The notes: generated from the sequence alone by a model not told the origin. Shown: positions 35,192-44,347, counted from the first letter of the stretch. The stretch is 64,000 nucleotides of DNA from JBDHWG01 sp046328525 (GCA_046328525.1 JAXLWK010000006.1:359066-423065); one strand, 5' to 3'. Program-made: numbers and translations.

Positions 35192-35671
35192 ATGAGCGAT
35201 CTGATTGTCATTGTGTTTGATGATCTCGAGGAGGCACGGCAGGCCCGCGATGCGGTGCGGGCAGTCCAGAAGGAGAAGAAGCTGAGTCTCGATGATGCCG
35301 CCGTCGTCGTCAAGGATGCGAGCGGCAAGGTACACGTGGACGGCGAAGTGGATCGTGGAGTGAAGTTCGGCCTGGGCGTGGGGACGGCGATAGGCTTAGC
35401 CCTCATGCTGGTGTTCCCGCCCTCCGCCCTCATCATCGGCGCCGTGACCGGCGGTGTCGTCGGGAGGCTGGCGGGCGATCACGTCGACAAGGAGTTCGTC
35501 AAGGAGGTCAGCGACTCGCTAAAGCCAGGCTCGTCGGCGCTATTCTTGATCATCCGCGACGATTCCCCCGCGGCGCTGCGTGATGCCCTGGAGCCGTTCA
35601 AGGGCGAGATCTACCAGACGAACCTATCACCCGAAGTCGAGGGGACACTGACCGAGGAACTCTCGTCCTAG
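35192..35671 (+). CDS. DUF1269 family membrane-associated protein
   Basis: 159 residues with GGAGGTGATGC before the ATG. The front (DLIVIVFDDLEEARQARDAV) is a ferredoxin-like fold; a central glycine-rich hydrophobic hairpin (GLGVGTAIGLALMLVFPPSA, IIGAVTGGVVGRLAG) spans or inserts in the membrane; the end resumes soluble structure (SSALFLIIRDDSPAAL). This is DUF1269, of unknown function, common in stress-type gene sets. It is divergent from the LuxR regulator and so a possible target. Confidence 0.8.
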   Translation: MSDLIVIVFDDLEEARQARDAVRAVQKEKKLSLDDAAVVVKDASGKVHVDGEVDRGVKFGLGVGTAIGLALMLVFPPSALIIGAVTGGVVGRLAGDHVDKEFVKEVSDSLKPGSSALFLIIRDDSPAALRDALEPFKGEIYQTNLSPEVEGTLTEELSS

Positions 35672-35702
35672 CGCATAATCAGACGGTGTGTTCGGCATAT
35701 CT

Positions 35703-35754
35703 GTAGGGGCGATCCCTCGTGGTCGCTCAGGGTAGCCACGAGGGCTACCCCTAC
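35703..35754. repeat. GTAGGGG-type hairpin repeat
   Basis: Outer arms GTAGGGG (35703-35709) and CCCCTAC (35748-35754), inner arms CCCTCGTGG and CCACGAGGG. This belongs to a pattern widespread in environmental bacteria and sits just after the DUF1269 stop, where it can act as a terminator. Confidence 0.6.
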
Positions 35755-35836
35755 TTGACGAGATGACAGGATACGTTCAGAACTCTGCGGCACTCTGCCA
35801 ACAATTAGCAGCGCACTCTAGTGTTACGGAGGAAGC

Positions 35837-37924
35837 GTGAAACGTCTCAGGGTCCGCGTCGTTCAGTCGGCCATCGTCTTTGTTGTTGAGGCGATCACAA
35901 TCCTCATTCTGGCCTATTTCGCGCCCAACATCGAGGTCGATAGCTTCTGGTCGGCGCTCGTGTTTGCCGTCATTCTGTCCGCCGTCTCGTCGCTTGGCTG
36001 GTGGCTGTTCATCCAGTTCATCGGGCGGCTGCCGGCGGTCCTCTATCCGATCATCATGTTCGTCGTCGCGCCCATACTCGTGAAGGTATTCGGCGACCTG
36101 ATACCGGGCATCCACATCTACAATGTGTGGGGCGCGCTCATGCTGATTCTCGGTCTGACGATCGTGAACGTGATCCTGGGCGGCCTGCTCAGCCTCGACG
36201 AGGAGGACAGCTTCGACCGCAACGTGACACTGAAGATGGTGCAGAAGTACGGCAAGCCCACCAAGACCGACGTCCCCGGCTTCCTCTTCCTCGAGATCGA
36301 TGGGCTTGGCCACGCTATCTTCCAGAAGGCGCTCAAGGAGGGACGCATGCCGACCCTCAAAGCCTGGCTGGATAGCGGCTCCCACAAGCTCATCGGCTGG
36401 GAGACGGACTTCAGCGCCCAGACCGGCGCCATGCAGAGCGGTATCCTGCTGGGCAACAACGACAACATCCCGGCCTACCGCTGGTGGGATCGCGCCCAGC
36501 AGCGCATCGTCATGACCGGCAACCCCAAGGACGCGAAGGCGCTGGAAGCGCAGCTTTCCCACGGGAACGGAATTGCTTCCGACGGTGGCTCGTCGCGCGG
36601 CAACATGTTCTCCGGTGATGCCAGCGAGAGTATCCTCACCTTCAGCACGGTCATGGATCGAAGTCGCGACCGCGGCCCGGGCTTCTACGCCTTCCTGTTC
36701 ACTCCGTTTGTCGTGTTTCGCATCCTGACGCGCTACTTCACCGAGGTCATCAAGGAGTGGTACCAGCAGATCCGGCAGCGTATGCAGAAGGATCCGTATC
36801 GGGTCAGCGCACGCAACATCCCCTATGCTTTCTTCCGCGCGCTGATGGGGCCGTACATCCAGGAGTTCGTCACCTACGCGGTGATCACCGACGTGATGCG
36901 CGGGTTGCCTTCCATTTACGCGCTATATGCTGGCTATGACGACCTAGCGCACTTCGCGGGCATGCTGACCGACGACGCCCTCGAAGCGCTCCATGAAACC
37001 GATCGCATGTTCGCGCGCATCCAGCGGGCGCTCAAGTATGCGCCGCGCCCGTACCACGTCATCGTCCTCTCGGATCACGGACAGAGCCGCGGCGTGACGT
37101 TCAAGAACGCCCACGGCGTCTCGCTGGAGGACCTGGTCAAAGGCCTCATCAAGCAGGATGAAGCCATTCTCTCGCTGAGCGATACGAACGAGGCGTGGGA
37201 CAACATCAGCGCCTTCCTCAACGAGTCGGCCAACGGCGACACGCGGACGGCCGGCGTCTTTAGGCGGGCGTTGAAGTCCAAGACGGAAGAGGGCGGTCTC
37301 ATCGAAGTTGGCCCGGACCGCGACCCGAAGAAGGCGGAGGAGGATGCGGCGAAGGCGAAGGCGGCCAGAGTCGTGGTGATCGGCTCCGGCTGCACGGGAC
37401 TGATCAACTTCAAGGACGCGACGGAGCGCATGAGCTACGAGCAGATCCAGGATGCCTATCCGGAGCTGATTCCCGGGCTGGTGAGGCACCCCGGTATTGG
37501 CTGGGTGCTGGTAAAGTCCCAGACGAACGGCTCGATGGTGATCGGCAAGGCCGGCATCAATTACCTCGATGTTGGTACGGTGGAAGGGGCCGATCCGCTG
37601 GCGGTGTATGGGCCGGGCGCAGCGGCCAAGGTGAAGCGCGAGAGCAGCTTCCCTAACTGTCCTGACATCCTCGTGAACACAACATACGACCCGACCACAC
37701 AGGAGCTATGCGGCTTCGAGAACCAGGCGAGCCACCACGGCGGATTGGGCGGCCCACAGAACCACCCGTTCATTTTCTATCCGGCCGAACTGCCGTACGA
37801 TGGGACGCCGGTCATTGGGGCCATGAACGTCCACCGGCTGTTGCGCGGCTGGCGCGAGCAGGTTCAGGCGCTGCCGGACATGCTCTCCTTGCCTCCCACC
37901 ACCGTGGCCGAGCCGAGCGCGTGA
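35837..37924 (+). CDS. Membrane-anchored alkaline-phosphatase-superfamily enzyme with holin-like N-terminus
   Basis: 695 residues with GGAGGAAGC upstream of a GTG-adjacent ATG. Residues 1-120 have four helices in the pattern of the phage-holin superfamily IV/MgtC-like small membrane modules (AIVFVVEAITILILAYFAPN, ALMLILGLTIVNVILGGLL). From residue 140 a phosphatase-superfamily domain runs to the end: GFLFLEIDGLGHAIF (metal-ligand Asp), the nucleophile region ETDFSAQTGAMQSGIL, and VLSDHGQSRG with the later Asp-His pair. The nucleotide pyrophosphatase/phosphodiesterase branch is likely, acting at the outer face. The fusion is unusual. Confidence 0.75.
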   Translation: MKRLRVRVVQSAIVFVVEAITILILAYFAPNIEVDSFWSALVFAVILSAVSSLGWWLFIQFIGRLPAVLYPIIMFVVAPILVKVFGDLIPGIHIYNVWGALMLILGLTIVNVILGGLLSLDEEDSFDRNVTLKMVQKYGKPTKTDVPGFLFLEIDGLGHAIFQKALKEGRMPTLKAWLDSGSHKLIGWETDFSAQTGAMQSGILLGNNDNIPAYRWWDRAQQRIVMTGNPKDAKALEAQLSHGNGIASDGGSSRGNMFSGDASESILTFSTVMDRSRDRGPGFYAFLFTPFVVFRILTRYFTEVIKEWYQQIRQRMQKDPYRVSARNIPYAFFRALMGPYIQEFVTYAVITDVMRGLPSIYALYAGYDDLAHFAGMLTDDALEALHETDRMFARIQRALKYAPRPYHVIVLSDHGQSRGVTFKNAHGVSLEDLVKGLIKQDEAILSLSDTNEAWDNISAFLNESANGDTRTAGVFRRALKSKTEEGGLIEVGPDRDPKKAEEDAAKAKAARVVVIGSGCTGLINFKDATERMSYEQIQDAYPELIPGLVRHPGIGWVLVKSQTNGSMVIGKAGINYLDVGTVEGADPLAVYGPGAAAKVKRESSFPNCPDILVNTTYDPTTQELCGFENQASHHGGLGGPQNHPFIFYPAELPYDGTPVIGAMNVHRLLRGWREQVQALPDMLSLPPTTVAEPSA

Positions 37925-38015
37925 GGGCCATCTAGCTCGGCGCCCGCAGAATCCTGCGAGCGCCGGACGAGCCATTGAAACATTGATCTTCATTCACCAA
38001 GATGAGCCACTCACC

Positions 38016-38387
38016 ATGACCATGCTACTCGTTGCCAACTCCAATCTCATCCGCGACTCTGCCTTCACCCTCTCGACCGGCGGGAACACCGCCCGGTAGC
38101 TAGAGTTCAAACTGGACTTCGGCGTTGGTTTTGTCCACCCCTCGATTGTTGCCTTCGTGCTCAATGCTCAACGCGGAAACCTCAGTCCGACGTTGAGCAT
38201 CAAGGTCAACGGGGCCGAGCCGCGCAGCCTGAAGCTGCCGGACGGCGCGTTCGTCACTGGGTTGCAGACAGTGATTGGGCCGCGGCATCTGCACCACGGC
38301 GTGAATACCATCGAGTTCTCGATTGCGGGGGGGACGGGTACGCTCGAAGTCTCCGACGTGGTCTTGCACTACCAGCGCGAGATGTAG
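38016..38387 (+). pseudogene. Beta-sandwich hypothetical gene with an in-frame TAG
   Basis: From the ATG at 38016 the frame encodes 27 residues (MTMLLVANSNLIRDSAFTLS...) and then TAG at 38097-38099. The same frame continues without further stops for 95 codons to 38387 (LEFKLDFGVGFVHPSIVAF, IKVNGAEPRSLKLPDGAF, VNTIEFSIAGGTGTLEVSD), which reads as a coherent small jelly-roll. Both parts look coding, so a nonsense mutation is the simplest explanation. A later ATG at 38157 could give a 76-residue remnant. Confidence 0.5.
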
Positions 38388-38519
38388 CACCACCGGTGTC
38401 CCGGCCCGCCCATCTTTGTTGCCGGCCGGGCACCGGGCTTGCTGGTACACCGCATGCCACGGCAGGTCGTCGGGCATGAAGCGTTACCGGCTTCACTGAC
38501 GCCACGGGGATAACATGAG

Positions 38520-39138
38520 TCATCCCGAAGTTAAGGTGAGGAGCCGAGATCGGGGTGGCGGATAGGCGAGCCAGAGACAGCTCAAGGCTGAACGGAGACG
38601 GTAGAGCGGGGTCGGCGTAGTCTGGCTCCGCCTGCCGTTTCTGTGACAAGCGAGACGGAAAAGCCAATGCCGTAGGCGCTCAAGTGTGGGATGCAGCAGG
38701 AGGAGCAGGAAGGCGTAGGCGAGGGAGGCCATCAACAGGAGCTTGAGACGATCCTCCCAGGTGTGCAAGCGAGGACTTTGCATCGCCAAGTCGCTCTTGG
38801 TATAATGCCAGGTCAATTCGATCTGCCAGCGACGGGCATAGGCCAAAATGACCTGCCAAGCGTCGTCGGTCGAGATGACGGGCTCGCGGGTGAGGAGGTA
38901 CCAGGGCGTTTGGCCGGGGGCCAGGCCGCCAGACGACAAGGGAGATGGGATAGGGATGATCGGGATGACGGACGGTGACAGCGAGAACACCGATGGTGCG
39001 CCAACAGCGACGACGACCGTCCCAGAGTTGGCGCTGATCCCAACTGCGCTTGCCGCGCGTGATCTCCCAGGCCTTGCGCCGTTGTCCTGAGGGATCGATC
39101 AGCTTGTAGTGCTTCGGCCAGCGCAAGATGAAGCGCAC
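38520..39138 (-). pseudogene. IS4-type transposase remnant, truncated and frameshifted
   Basis: The minus strand reads WPKHYKLIDPSGQRRKAWEI and RGKRSWDQRQLWD in one frame, then after about 38930 continues in another with TPWYLLTREPVISTDDAW, the IS4 signature YARRWQIELTWHYTK (Y-x2-R-x3-E-x6-K) and LYRLRSALSCLWLAY. The first 200 or so residues expected of the family, with the catalytic Asp residues, are missing upstream. One frameshift plus the front truncation make it inactive. It ends next to the intact copy of the hypothetical family at 39170. Confidence 0.8.
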
Positions 39139-39169
39139 AGATGAGCTGAGGGACCAGCGTAGCCGTTTG

Positions 39170-39616
39170 TCACAATCTTGTCTGCGAACCTGTTTTCACC
39201 TTATTCTCTTGCCGCAGGCGGTCGTAGCAGCCGGCCCAGACATCGGGAGTGCGCGTCATCCTTGTGAGCTTGATATCGCTGAAGCGGGGCAGCAGCAGCG
39301 CTAGCACTGTCGGCAGGTCGTTCCAGCGCCCCCGCACAAGCACGACCTCCAATTGTCGCGCCATCGGCTCCACCCACGCCCACTGGAGCCGAAAACGGTC
39401 TGCCTTCATGTAGTAGTCTCGCTTCTCCCACGCGGCGGCACTCGTATCTACACCCTGCTCGATACCGCGCAGCGAGTAGACGATGAGCGCCGCGAGATCC
39501 CGCGCCTCGTCATCAATGGCTTGCTTCTGCCCGAGCAGCCGCAGCGCTTCAGCAATTGTCCGTCGCAGCCGATTGCGCTCGGCGCCTGCACTATCGGTAT
39601 TTATCACCCGACCCAT
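39170..39616 (-). CDS. Small hypothetical helical protein (complete copy of a duplicated family)
   Basis: 148 residues starting at 39616 with GGAGGCGACAT before the ATG. It is helical with basic and acidic patches (RTIAEALRLLGQKQAIDDEA, WNDLPTVLALLLPRFSDI). The N-terminal half matches the fragment at 14259 and the rear half matches the fragment at 39813. The last ten residues (VKTGSQTRL) may be read-through into the neighbouring IS remnant, which would make even this copy slightly altered at its end. The family has no function I recognise. Confidence 0.65.
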   Translation of the reverse strand: MGRVINTDSAGAERNRLRRTIAEALRLLGQKQAIDDEARDLAALIVYSLRGIEQGVDTSAAAWEKRDYYMKADRFRLQWAWVEPMARQLEVVLVRGRWNDLPTVLALLLPRFSDIKLTRMTRTPDVWAGCYDRLRQENKVKTGSQTRL

Positions 39617-39650
39617 ATGTCGCCTCCATGTACTTGAACAACCGTTCGAG

Positions 39651-39679
39651 AGTCTACTCGGGTTGGACGCCTAGGTCAA
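39651..39679 (-). promoter_or_regulatory. Promoter of the complete hypothetical gene copy
   Basis: On the minus strand, TTGACC (39674-39679), 17 bases, TAGACT (39651-39656). Both hexamers and the following 32 leader bases are identical to those at 14198-14258, while the spacer differs at five of 17 positions. Confidence 0.65.
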
Positions 39680-39812
39680 GCATAAGGAGCGAGAGTGGAG
39701 CGGCCGCCCTTTAGAAGGGATTTATCAGCCTCAGGCGGCGCTAGGCGTCACCAGCGTCGAGAGAACCTGGAGGAAGTCGACGGGCGAGAGCGTATACCTA
39801 TTGTGGCGGAAC

Positions 39813-40058
39813 GCTGATCGTTTTCGCCAGGAGTGGGCGTGGGTCGAGCCAATGGCGCGGCAGATGGAGGTCGTTCTGGTGCGCGAGCGGTGGAACGACT
39901 TGCCGACGCTCCTGGCGCTGCTGCTGCCGCGCTTCAGCGACATCACGCTGACGAAGATGACGCGCACGCCTGACCTGTGGGCCGGCTGCTACGAGAAGCT
40001 GCTGAAAGAGGACAAAGCCAAAGCCGTCAAGCTGGGCGACACCCACAGCATCGCATAA
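39813..40058 (+). pseudogene. Rear half of the duplicated hypothetical gene family
   Basis: From 39813 the plus strand encodes ADRFRQEWAWVEPMARQMEV and continues through RWNDLPTLLALLLPRFSDIT, WAGCYEKLLKEDKAKAVKLG to a natural stop at 40058. It matches residues ~71-140 of the complete copy. No front half is attached: the preceding bases (39722-39812) are unrelated. Its first homologous residue follows directly on the last homologous residue of the front-half fragment at 14259, so the two could be pieces of one split gene. Confidence 0.7.
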
Positions 40059-40236
40059 ATCTCTACTCATCTCTCATCAAGACGTGCAACGGTATCTGGG
40101 GTTCCACCTGGGGATCCGTCTCGTCACCGTCTCGCCCTGGGCTTCGCGCGTCAAGCGTGGGCTGAGGCGCTGGCCTCCGCCGCGCCTTCGCGGTATAATG
40201 GGTCGCAAGATGTCCAGGAAGCCCAGGAGGAACAGC

Positions 40237-41622
40237 ATGGACGAGTCGACAGACCGCGCACTCGGCTTCGCTACGGAGCGCCAGCGGCAGTCCCTGGGCG
40301 AGCTTATCCAACTGCTCGAGGTGCCGAGCATCAGCGCCCAGCCTACCCATGCGTCAGATGTGCGGCGCGCCGCCGAGTGGCTCGCGGCGCACATGCGGAC
40401 GATCGGCCTCGCTAATGTGACCGTACACCCTACGGCGGGCCACCCGATTGTCTACGGCGAGTGGCTGGACGCGCCGGATAAGCCCACGCTCCTGATTTAC
40501 GGCCACTACGACGTGCAGCCGATTGACCCGCTGAACATGTGGAGCAGTGACCCGTTCGAGCCGCTCGAGCGGGCGGGGAACCTGTATGGGCGCGGGGCGG
40601 CCGACGACAAGGGCCAGGCGTTCGCCACACTCAAAGCCGTCGAGGCCTATCTCAAAACATCGGGCGCGCTACCGCTCAACGTCAAGTTTCTGCTCGAAGG
40701 CGAAGAGGAGATCGGCAGCGTCCACCTCTCCCCGTTCATCGAGAGCCACACGGCCCTGCTTGCCGCCGATGTCGCGCTCATCTGCGACTCGGCCTGGGTC
40801 GCGCCGGATGCCCCGACCCTGATCTACGGCTTGCGCGGGCTAACCTACATGGAGGTGGAGGTCATTGGGCCTGGGCGGGACCTGCACTCCGGGACCTTCG
40901 GCGGGCCGGTGCAGAACCCGATCCAGGCGCTGTGCGACATTTTCGCCCGGCTCAAGGATGACCAGGGGCGGGTGACGATTGCCGGGTTCTACGACAGGGT
41001 GCGGGCGCTCAGTGAGGAGGAGCGGCGCGAGCTGGCCCGCATCCCGTTCGACGAGGCGCAGTTTCGCAAGGACGCCGACGTGTCGGCCACGGGCGGCGAG
41101 GCCGGCTACACCATCGTCGAGCAGATCGGGGCGCGGCCGACCCTCGACATCCACGGCATCATCGGCGGGTACACCGGGCCAGGGGCGAAGACGATCATTC
41201 CGTCGCGCGTGGCGGCGAAGATTAGCATGCGCCTGGTGCCCGACCAGGACCCGGACGAGATTGCCGACCTGTTCGCGGCCGAGGTGAAGCGCCTCGCTCC
41301 GCCGACGGTGCGCGTGAACGTGCGCCGCTATCACACGTCGGCCCCGGCCATAGTGGACCGCAGCACGCCCGCGCTCCGGGCCGCCGCCCGCGCTCTGGAG
41401 ACGGCTTTCGGCCGGCCGGTGCTGTTCGCGCGCGACGGTGGCTCCATCCCCGTCGTGACCGACTTTGCCCGCTGCCTGGGCGCACCGACCGTCCTGATGG
41501 GCTTCGGCCTGCCCGACGACAACATCCACGCTCCCAACGAGAAGTTTGCCCTGGCTCAGTTCTTCGGCGGCATCCGCGCCATCATTCATTTCCTGGGGGC
41601 GCTGGGTGAGCAGGGCGGTTGA
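40237..41622 (+). CDS. M20-family dipeptidase/carboxypeptidase
   Basis: 461 residues; the ATG at 40237 follows AGGAGGAACAGC, and the longer upstream frame lacks coding character. Metal-site motifs include LLIYGHYDVQP (His and Asp), the second acidic set in GRGAADDKGQ, and catalytic EGEEEIGS. A dimerisation lid occupies about 190-350 (GLRGLTYMEVEVIGPGRDLH), and the C-terminal His is in DNIHAPNEKF. This is a zinc-dependent cytosolic peptidase of the M20 dipeptidase type. Its stop overlaps the start of DUF1643 by 17 bases. Confidence 0.88.
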   Translation: MDESTDRALGFATERQRQSLGELIQLLEVPSISAQPTHASDVRRAAEWLAAHMRTIGLANVTVHPTAGHPIVYGEWLDAPDKPTLLIYGHYDVQPIDPLNMWSSDPFEPLERAGNLYGRGAADDKGQAFATLKAVEAYLKTSGALPLNVKFLLEGEEEIGSVHLSPFIESHTALLAADVALICDSAWVAPDAPTLIYGLRGLTYMEVEVIGPGRDLHSGTFGGPVQNPIQALCDIFARLKDDQGRVTIAGFYDRVRALSEEERRELARIPFDEAQFRKDADVSATGGEAGYTIVEQIGARPTLDIHGIIGGYTGPGAKTIIPSRVAAKISMRLVPDQDPDEIADLFAAEVKRLAPPTVRVNVRRYHTSAPAIVDRSTPALRAAARALETAFGRPVLFARDGGSIPVVTDFARCLGAPTVLMGFGLPDDNIHAPNEKFALAQFFGGIRAIIHFLGALGEQGG

Positions 41623-42088
41623 GCGCGGCGCTGTGTTCGACGCCAGCGGCCTGTACCGCTATCGCCTGTGGCGTGTGTGGGGCGCGGGACGGACGGTCGC
41701 CTTCGTGATGCTCAACCCCAGCGCGGCGGATGCCGAGCGGGACGATCCGACGATTCGCCGCTGCATGGGGCTGGCGCAGGCGTGGGGCTACGGGCGGCTG
41801 GAGGTCGTCAACCTGTTCGCCTATCGGTCGCCTTCGCCGAAGGCGCTCCGCCGCGTGAGCGACCCGGTTGGCTCCGACAACGACCGTCATCTCCGCGGTG
41901 TCGTGGCCGACGCGCCGCTGGTAGTTGTGGCGTGGGGAAACCATGGCGCGCTGCTCGGGCGCGACCGCGCCGCGCTGGAAACGCTCACGGCGGCCCGTCT
42001 GTACTGCCTGGGCGTGACGTTGCGCGGCCAGCCCCGCCACCCCCTGTATGTGCGCGGAGACACTCTCCCACGGATATGGAACGCTTGA
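41606..42088 (+). CDS. DUF1643 family protein
   Basis: 160 residues when started at GTG 41606, inside the M20 gene; GTG 41633 is an alternative. The family core is present: FVMLNPSAADAERDDPTIRR, VVNLFAYRSPSPKAL, VAWGNHG and RHPLYV. DUF1643 proteins are small alpha/beta proteins of unknown function, sometimes near mobile or defence genes. Translational coupling to M20 is likely. Hairpins follow the stop. Confidence 0.78.
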   Translation: MSRAVERGAVFDASGLYRYRLWRVWGAGRTVAFVMLNPSAADAERDDPTIRRCMGLAQAWGYGRLEVVNLFAYRSPSPKALRRVSDPVGSDNDRHLRGVVADAPLVVVAWGNHGALLGRDRAALETLTAARLYCLGVTLRGQPRHPLYVRGDTLPRIWNA

Positions 42089-42118
42089 AGATCAACCCTT
42101 TGTTGCCGCAACAGGGCT

Positions 42119-42189
42119 GGCGCTGGAGAGCCATCTCCAGCGCCCCGCCGCGCGGTATAAGTAGGGGCAGGTTTCAAACCTGCCCCTAC
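42119..42189 (+). terminator. Two hairpins after DUF1643, the second a dispersed palindrome
   Basis: Hairpin 1 has arms 42119-42129 and 42134-42144, perfect over 11 bases. The second, 42161-42189, is a perfect 14+1+14 palindrome centred on GGTTTCAAACC; a near copy occurs at 61883-61912. They lie between convergent genes (DUF1643 and the lipid kinase) and probably terminate both. Confidence 0.65.
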
Positions 42190-42280
42190 CGCCACCACCG
42201 GGATGCGGCAACAATGAGCAACGATTCATGAGGTTTACACCAGTCCCGTCACGGCGTGTGGTACACACCATTCTCTATCG

Positions 42281-43330
42281 TTACGGGGCGGGGACGACGA
42301 TCTGCACGGCGCGCGGAATCACCTTGATGGCGAGGGCGGTCGGGTCCAGCACCTCGCCGTCCACCTGGAGCGATTGCAGCGGCGTCGGAACGATGCTAAT
42401 CTCGCTGCCCTGCCAGTGGTGAAGCGGGCCGTCCGGGCCTTCGCCCGGCTCGCTCCCCACGACGACCGTCGTGAGCATGCGCATGAGCGACGCCAGGTCC
42501 GCCTGACGGATGACAAACACGTCGAGCTTGCCGTCGCTCACGTCAACGCTCGCCGGTAGGTTGATCCCCGACTGTCCCAGGCTGCGGACGTTGGTGATGA
42601 TGCACGACAGCCCGTCGCTCTCGACGCTCTGGCCGTCAATCGTCATCGCGTAATGGGCAGGCTGCGGGTCGCGTAGCGCCTGGAGGGCCGACAGAGCATA
42701 GGCGAAAACGCCCATGCGGTCCTTCTTCTCGCGGTCTGCCCCCTCGACCATCTGCGCCTCCAAGCCCAACCCCACGCGCAGGATGAAGCGCTGCCCGTTC
42801 ACCTCGCCGACGTCAACCCAACGGCGCATCGTCGGCTGGCTGGTGAGCATGGCCGCCGCCGCCTCCGCGGACCCAGGGATGCCTAGCTCAATCGAAAGCA
42901 CGTTGGCGGTGCCGCCGGGGAGGATGGCGAGCGGGACATCGGAGCCGGTCAGCCCGCGCGCCGCCTCCATCTGCGTGCCGTCGCCGCCATACACCGCCAC
43001 GCAATCGGCGCCGGCGGCCACGGCTTCGCGCGCGAAGCGCTCCGCGTCGCCGCTCTGCTTTGTGACATGAATCTCCCACTCGACGTCCGCCGCCTGGAAT
43101 ACGCGGTTCAAGGCCGACAGCACCGGCTCGTCCTGGCCGGCGGCGGGGTTGATGATGGCGTGAATCCGCTTGTAGGGTGACGCCGCCGGCGGCGCCTCGG
43201 CGTCGGGAACGTCGGGCTTAGGGACGGCCGGGGACGCGGCCGCGCGACCATCGCCGGCGCCCGCCCTGTTGTTTGTTGTCACCGCGTCGGCGACGCGCCT
43301 GTCTCGAATCTCGCTCACGCTGGCCTCCAT
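42281..43330 (-). CDS. Diacylglycerol-kinase-family lipid kinase
   Basis: 349 residues. An Ala/Pro-rich N-terminal extension of about 50 residues precedes the kinase domain. Diagnostic motifs are AIINPAAGQ near residue 60 and VAVYGGDGTQMEAARGL near 110, followed by LPGGTANVLSIELG. The C-terminal domain binds lipid and ends in IKVIPRAVQIVVP. Members phosphorylate diacylglycerol or related lipids (DgkB, YegS). No strong Shine-Dalgarno stands before the ATG at 43330, so a start inside the extension cannot be excluded. A nitroreductase gene lies upstream on the same strand. Confidence 0.85.
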   Translation of the reverse strand: MEASVSEIRDRRVADAVTTNNRAGAGDGRAAASPAVPKPDVPDAEAPPAASPYKRIHAIINPAAGQDEPVLSALNRVFQAADVEWEIHVTKQSGDAERFAREAVAAGADCVAVYGGDGTQMEAARGLTGSDVPLAILPGGTANVLSIELGIPGSAEAAAAMLTSQPTMRRWVDVGEVNGQRFILRVGLGLEAQMVEGADREKKDRMGVFAYALSALQALRDPQPAHYAMTIDGQSVESDGLSCIITNVRSLGQSGINLPASVDVSDGKLDVFVIRQADLASLMRMLTTVVVGSEPGEGPDGPLHHWQGSEISIVPTPLQSLQVDGEVLDPTALAIKVIPRAVQIVVPAP

Positions 43331-43382
43331 GCGTTGTGTGTCTAGCGCCTGAAGGGTCCCTTCGCAAGATTCTTGCCAGGCG

Positions 43383-43895
43383 CTATTCGGTCGTGAACGG
43401 CTGACCGTACCGCTCCCGCGACGCCACGTCGGCCAGCGGTTTGCGGTTCTTCTTGCCCTGCCCGACCGCTTGCGCTGGATAGCCGAAGGGCAGAACGGCG
43501 AGAATGTCCATGTTGTCGGGGATGTTCAGGAGCGACTTGTTCTGGGTCAGGTCCGTCGGGCTGACCCAGTTCGAGCCGACCCCGTCGGACCACGCTTGCA
43601 GAAGCATGGACTGGATGGCACGGCTGCCGTCCATGGTCCCCAGGCGTGTCTGCTCGACCAGCACGACGATGGCGAGCGGGGCCTGGGCGGTGTACGGCCC
43701 GGTCTTTGCCAGCTCGCCGAGCCTCCGCAGCATCGCTTTGTCCTGGACAACGATAAAGTGCCAGGGCTGGCGGTTCATGCCGCTGCCGGTCAGCCGACCG
43801 GCCTCCACAATGCGCTCGACCACGTCGGCCGGAACCGGCGTGTCCTGGTAACTCCTGACGGCCAGCCCCGTCCGAATCGTCTCGAATACGTCCAT
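43383..43895 (-). CDS. Nitroreductase-family flavoprotein
   Basis: About 170 residues; the start is at 43895 since GGGAGGC is better spaced for this ATG than for the one at 43898. FMN-binding landmarks are RTGLAVRSYQ at the front, TGSGMNRQPWHFIVVQD (phosphate and isoalloxazine loop) and the final FGYPAQAVGQGKKNRKPL. Nitroreductases are dimeric FMN oxidoreductases acting on nitro-aromatics, quinones or flavins. Forms a likely unit with the lipid kinase 52 bases downstream. The physiological substrate is unknown. Confidence 0.85.
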   Translation of the reverse strand: MDVFETIRTGLAVRSYQDTPVPADVVERIVEAGRLTGSGMNRQPWHFIVVQDKAMLRRLGELAKTGPYTAQAPLAIVVLVEQTRLGTMDGSRAIQSMLLQAWSDGVGSNWVSPTDLTQNKSLLNIPDNMDILAVLPFGYPAQAVGQGKKNRKPLADVASRERYGQPFTTE

Positions 43896-44347
43896 CATGC
43901 CTCCCGTGGGTTCATATCTATCTTTGCGCTTTTCTGGTCGGGGTGGTAAGGGAGGATTGTGGGGGCCGCAGGCCCCCACAGGTAGCTCCACAGTTTAGCG
44001 TGGACGAGCCGAATTCCACCCCCCCATCCCCCCGCCGGCGGGGGGAGCAGAGGGGGGTCTCCACGCTATCGTGTAGAGCTACCCCCCCACAGCCCCCACA
44101 CAGGCAAAGTTAGGGTTCACATAGAGCGAGTATAGGCGGGCGGTGGGCGACAGTCAATCACGGTGCGCATTGCGCCTGAGATTGCGGGATGGGAGACGCG
44201 GAGACGCGCATTTGCCTGTTGACCTGCGCCGAAACCTGACGTAAACTAAGGGAGGGTAGTGGCATCTAGTGAGGTGGCAGGTCATCCCGCGACGTTGACC
44301 CCAGCGCGCCGATCGTGTTCTGCGACTGAACGAGAGACCCCTGGCCT
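43896..44347. other. 452-base gene-free region with nested inverted repeats
   Basis: Separates divergent genes. Arms at 43982-44004 and 44060-44082 match at 19 of 23 positions (GTAGCTC...TAGCGTGGA). Inside, C-runs face G-runs around CCGCCGGCGG. Additional C-runs occur near 44083-44100. Another 200 bases up to the LuxR gene contain no recognisable site apart from the ATG context. A small MITE-like element is possible. Confidence 0.5.

Noticed and set aside
14259..40058. The whole 14-40 kb block as a prophage or integrative element
   Set aside because: No integrase, phage structural or conjugation genes and no attachment-site repeats were recognised; only two dead transposases. The split-gene observation is reported separately as a hypothesis.
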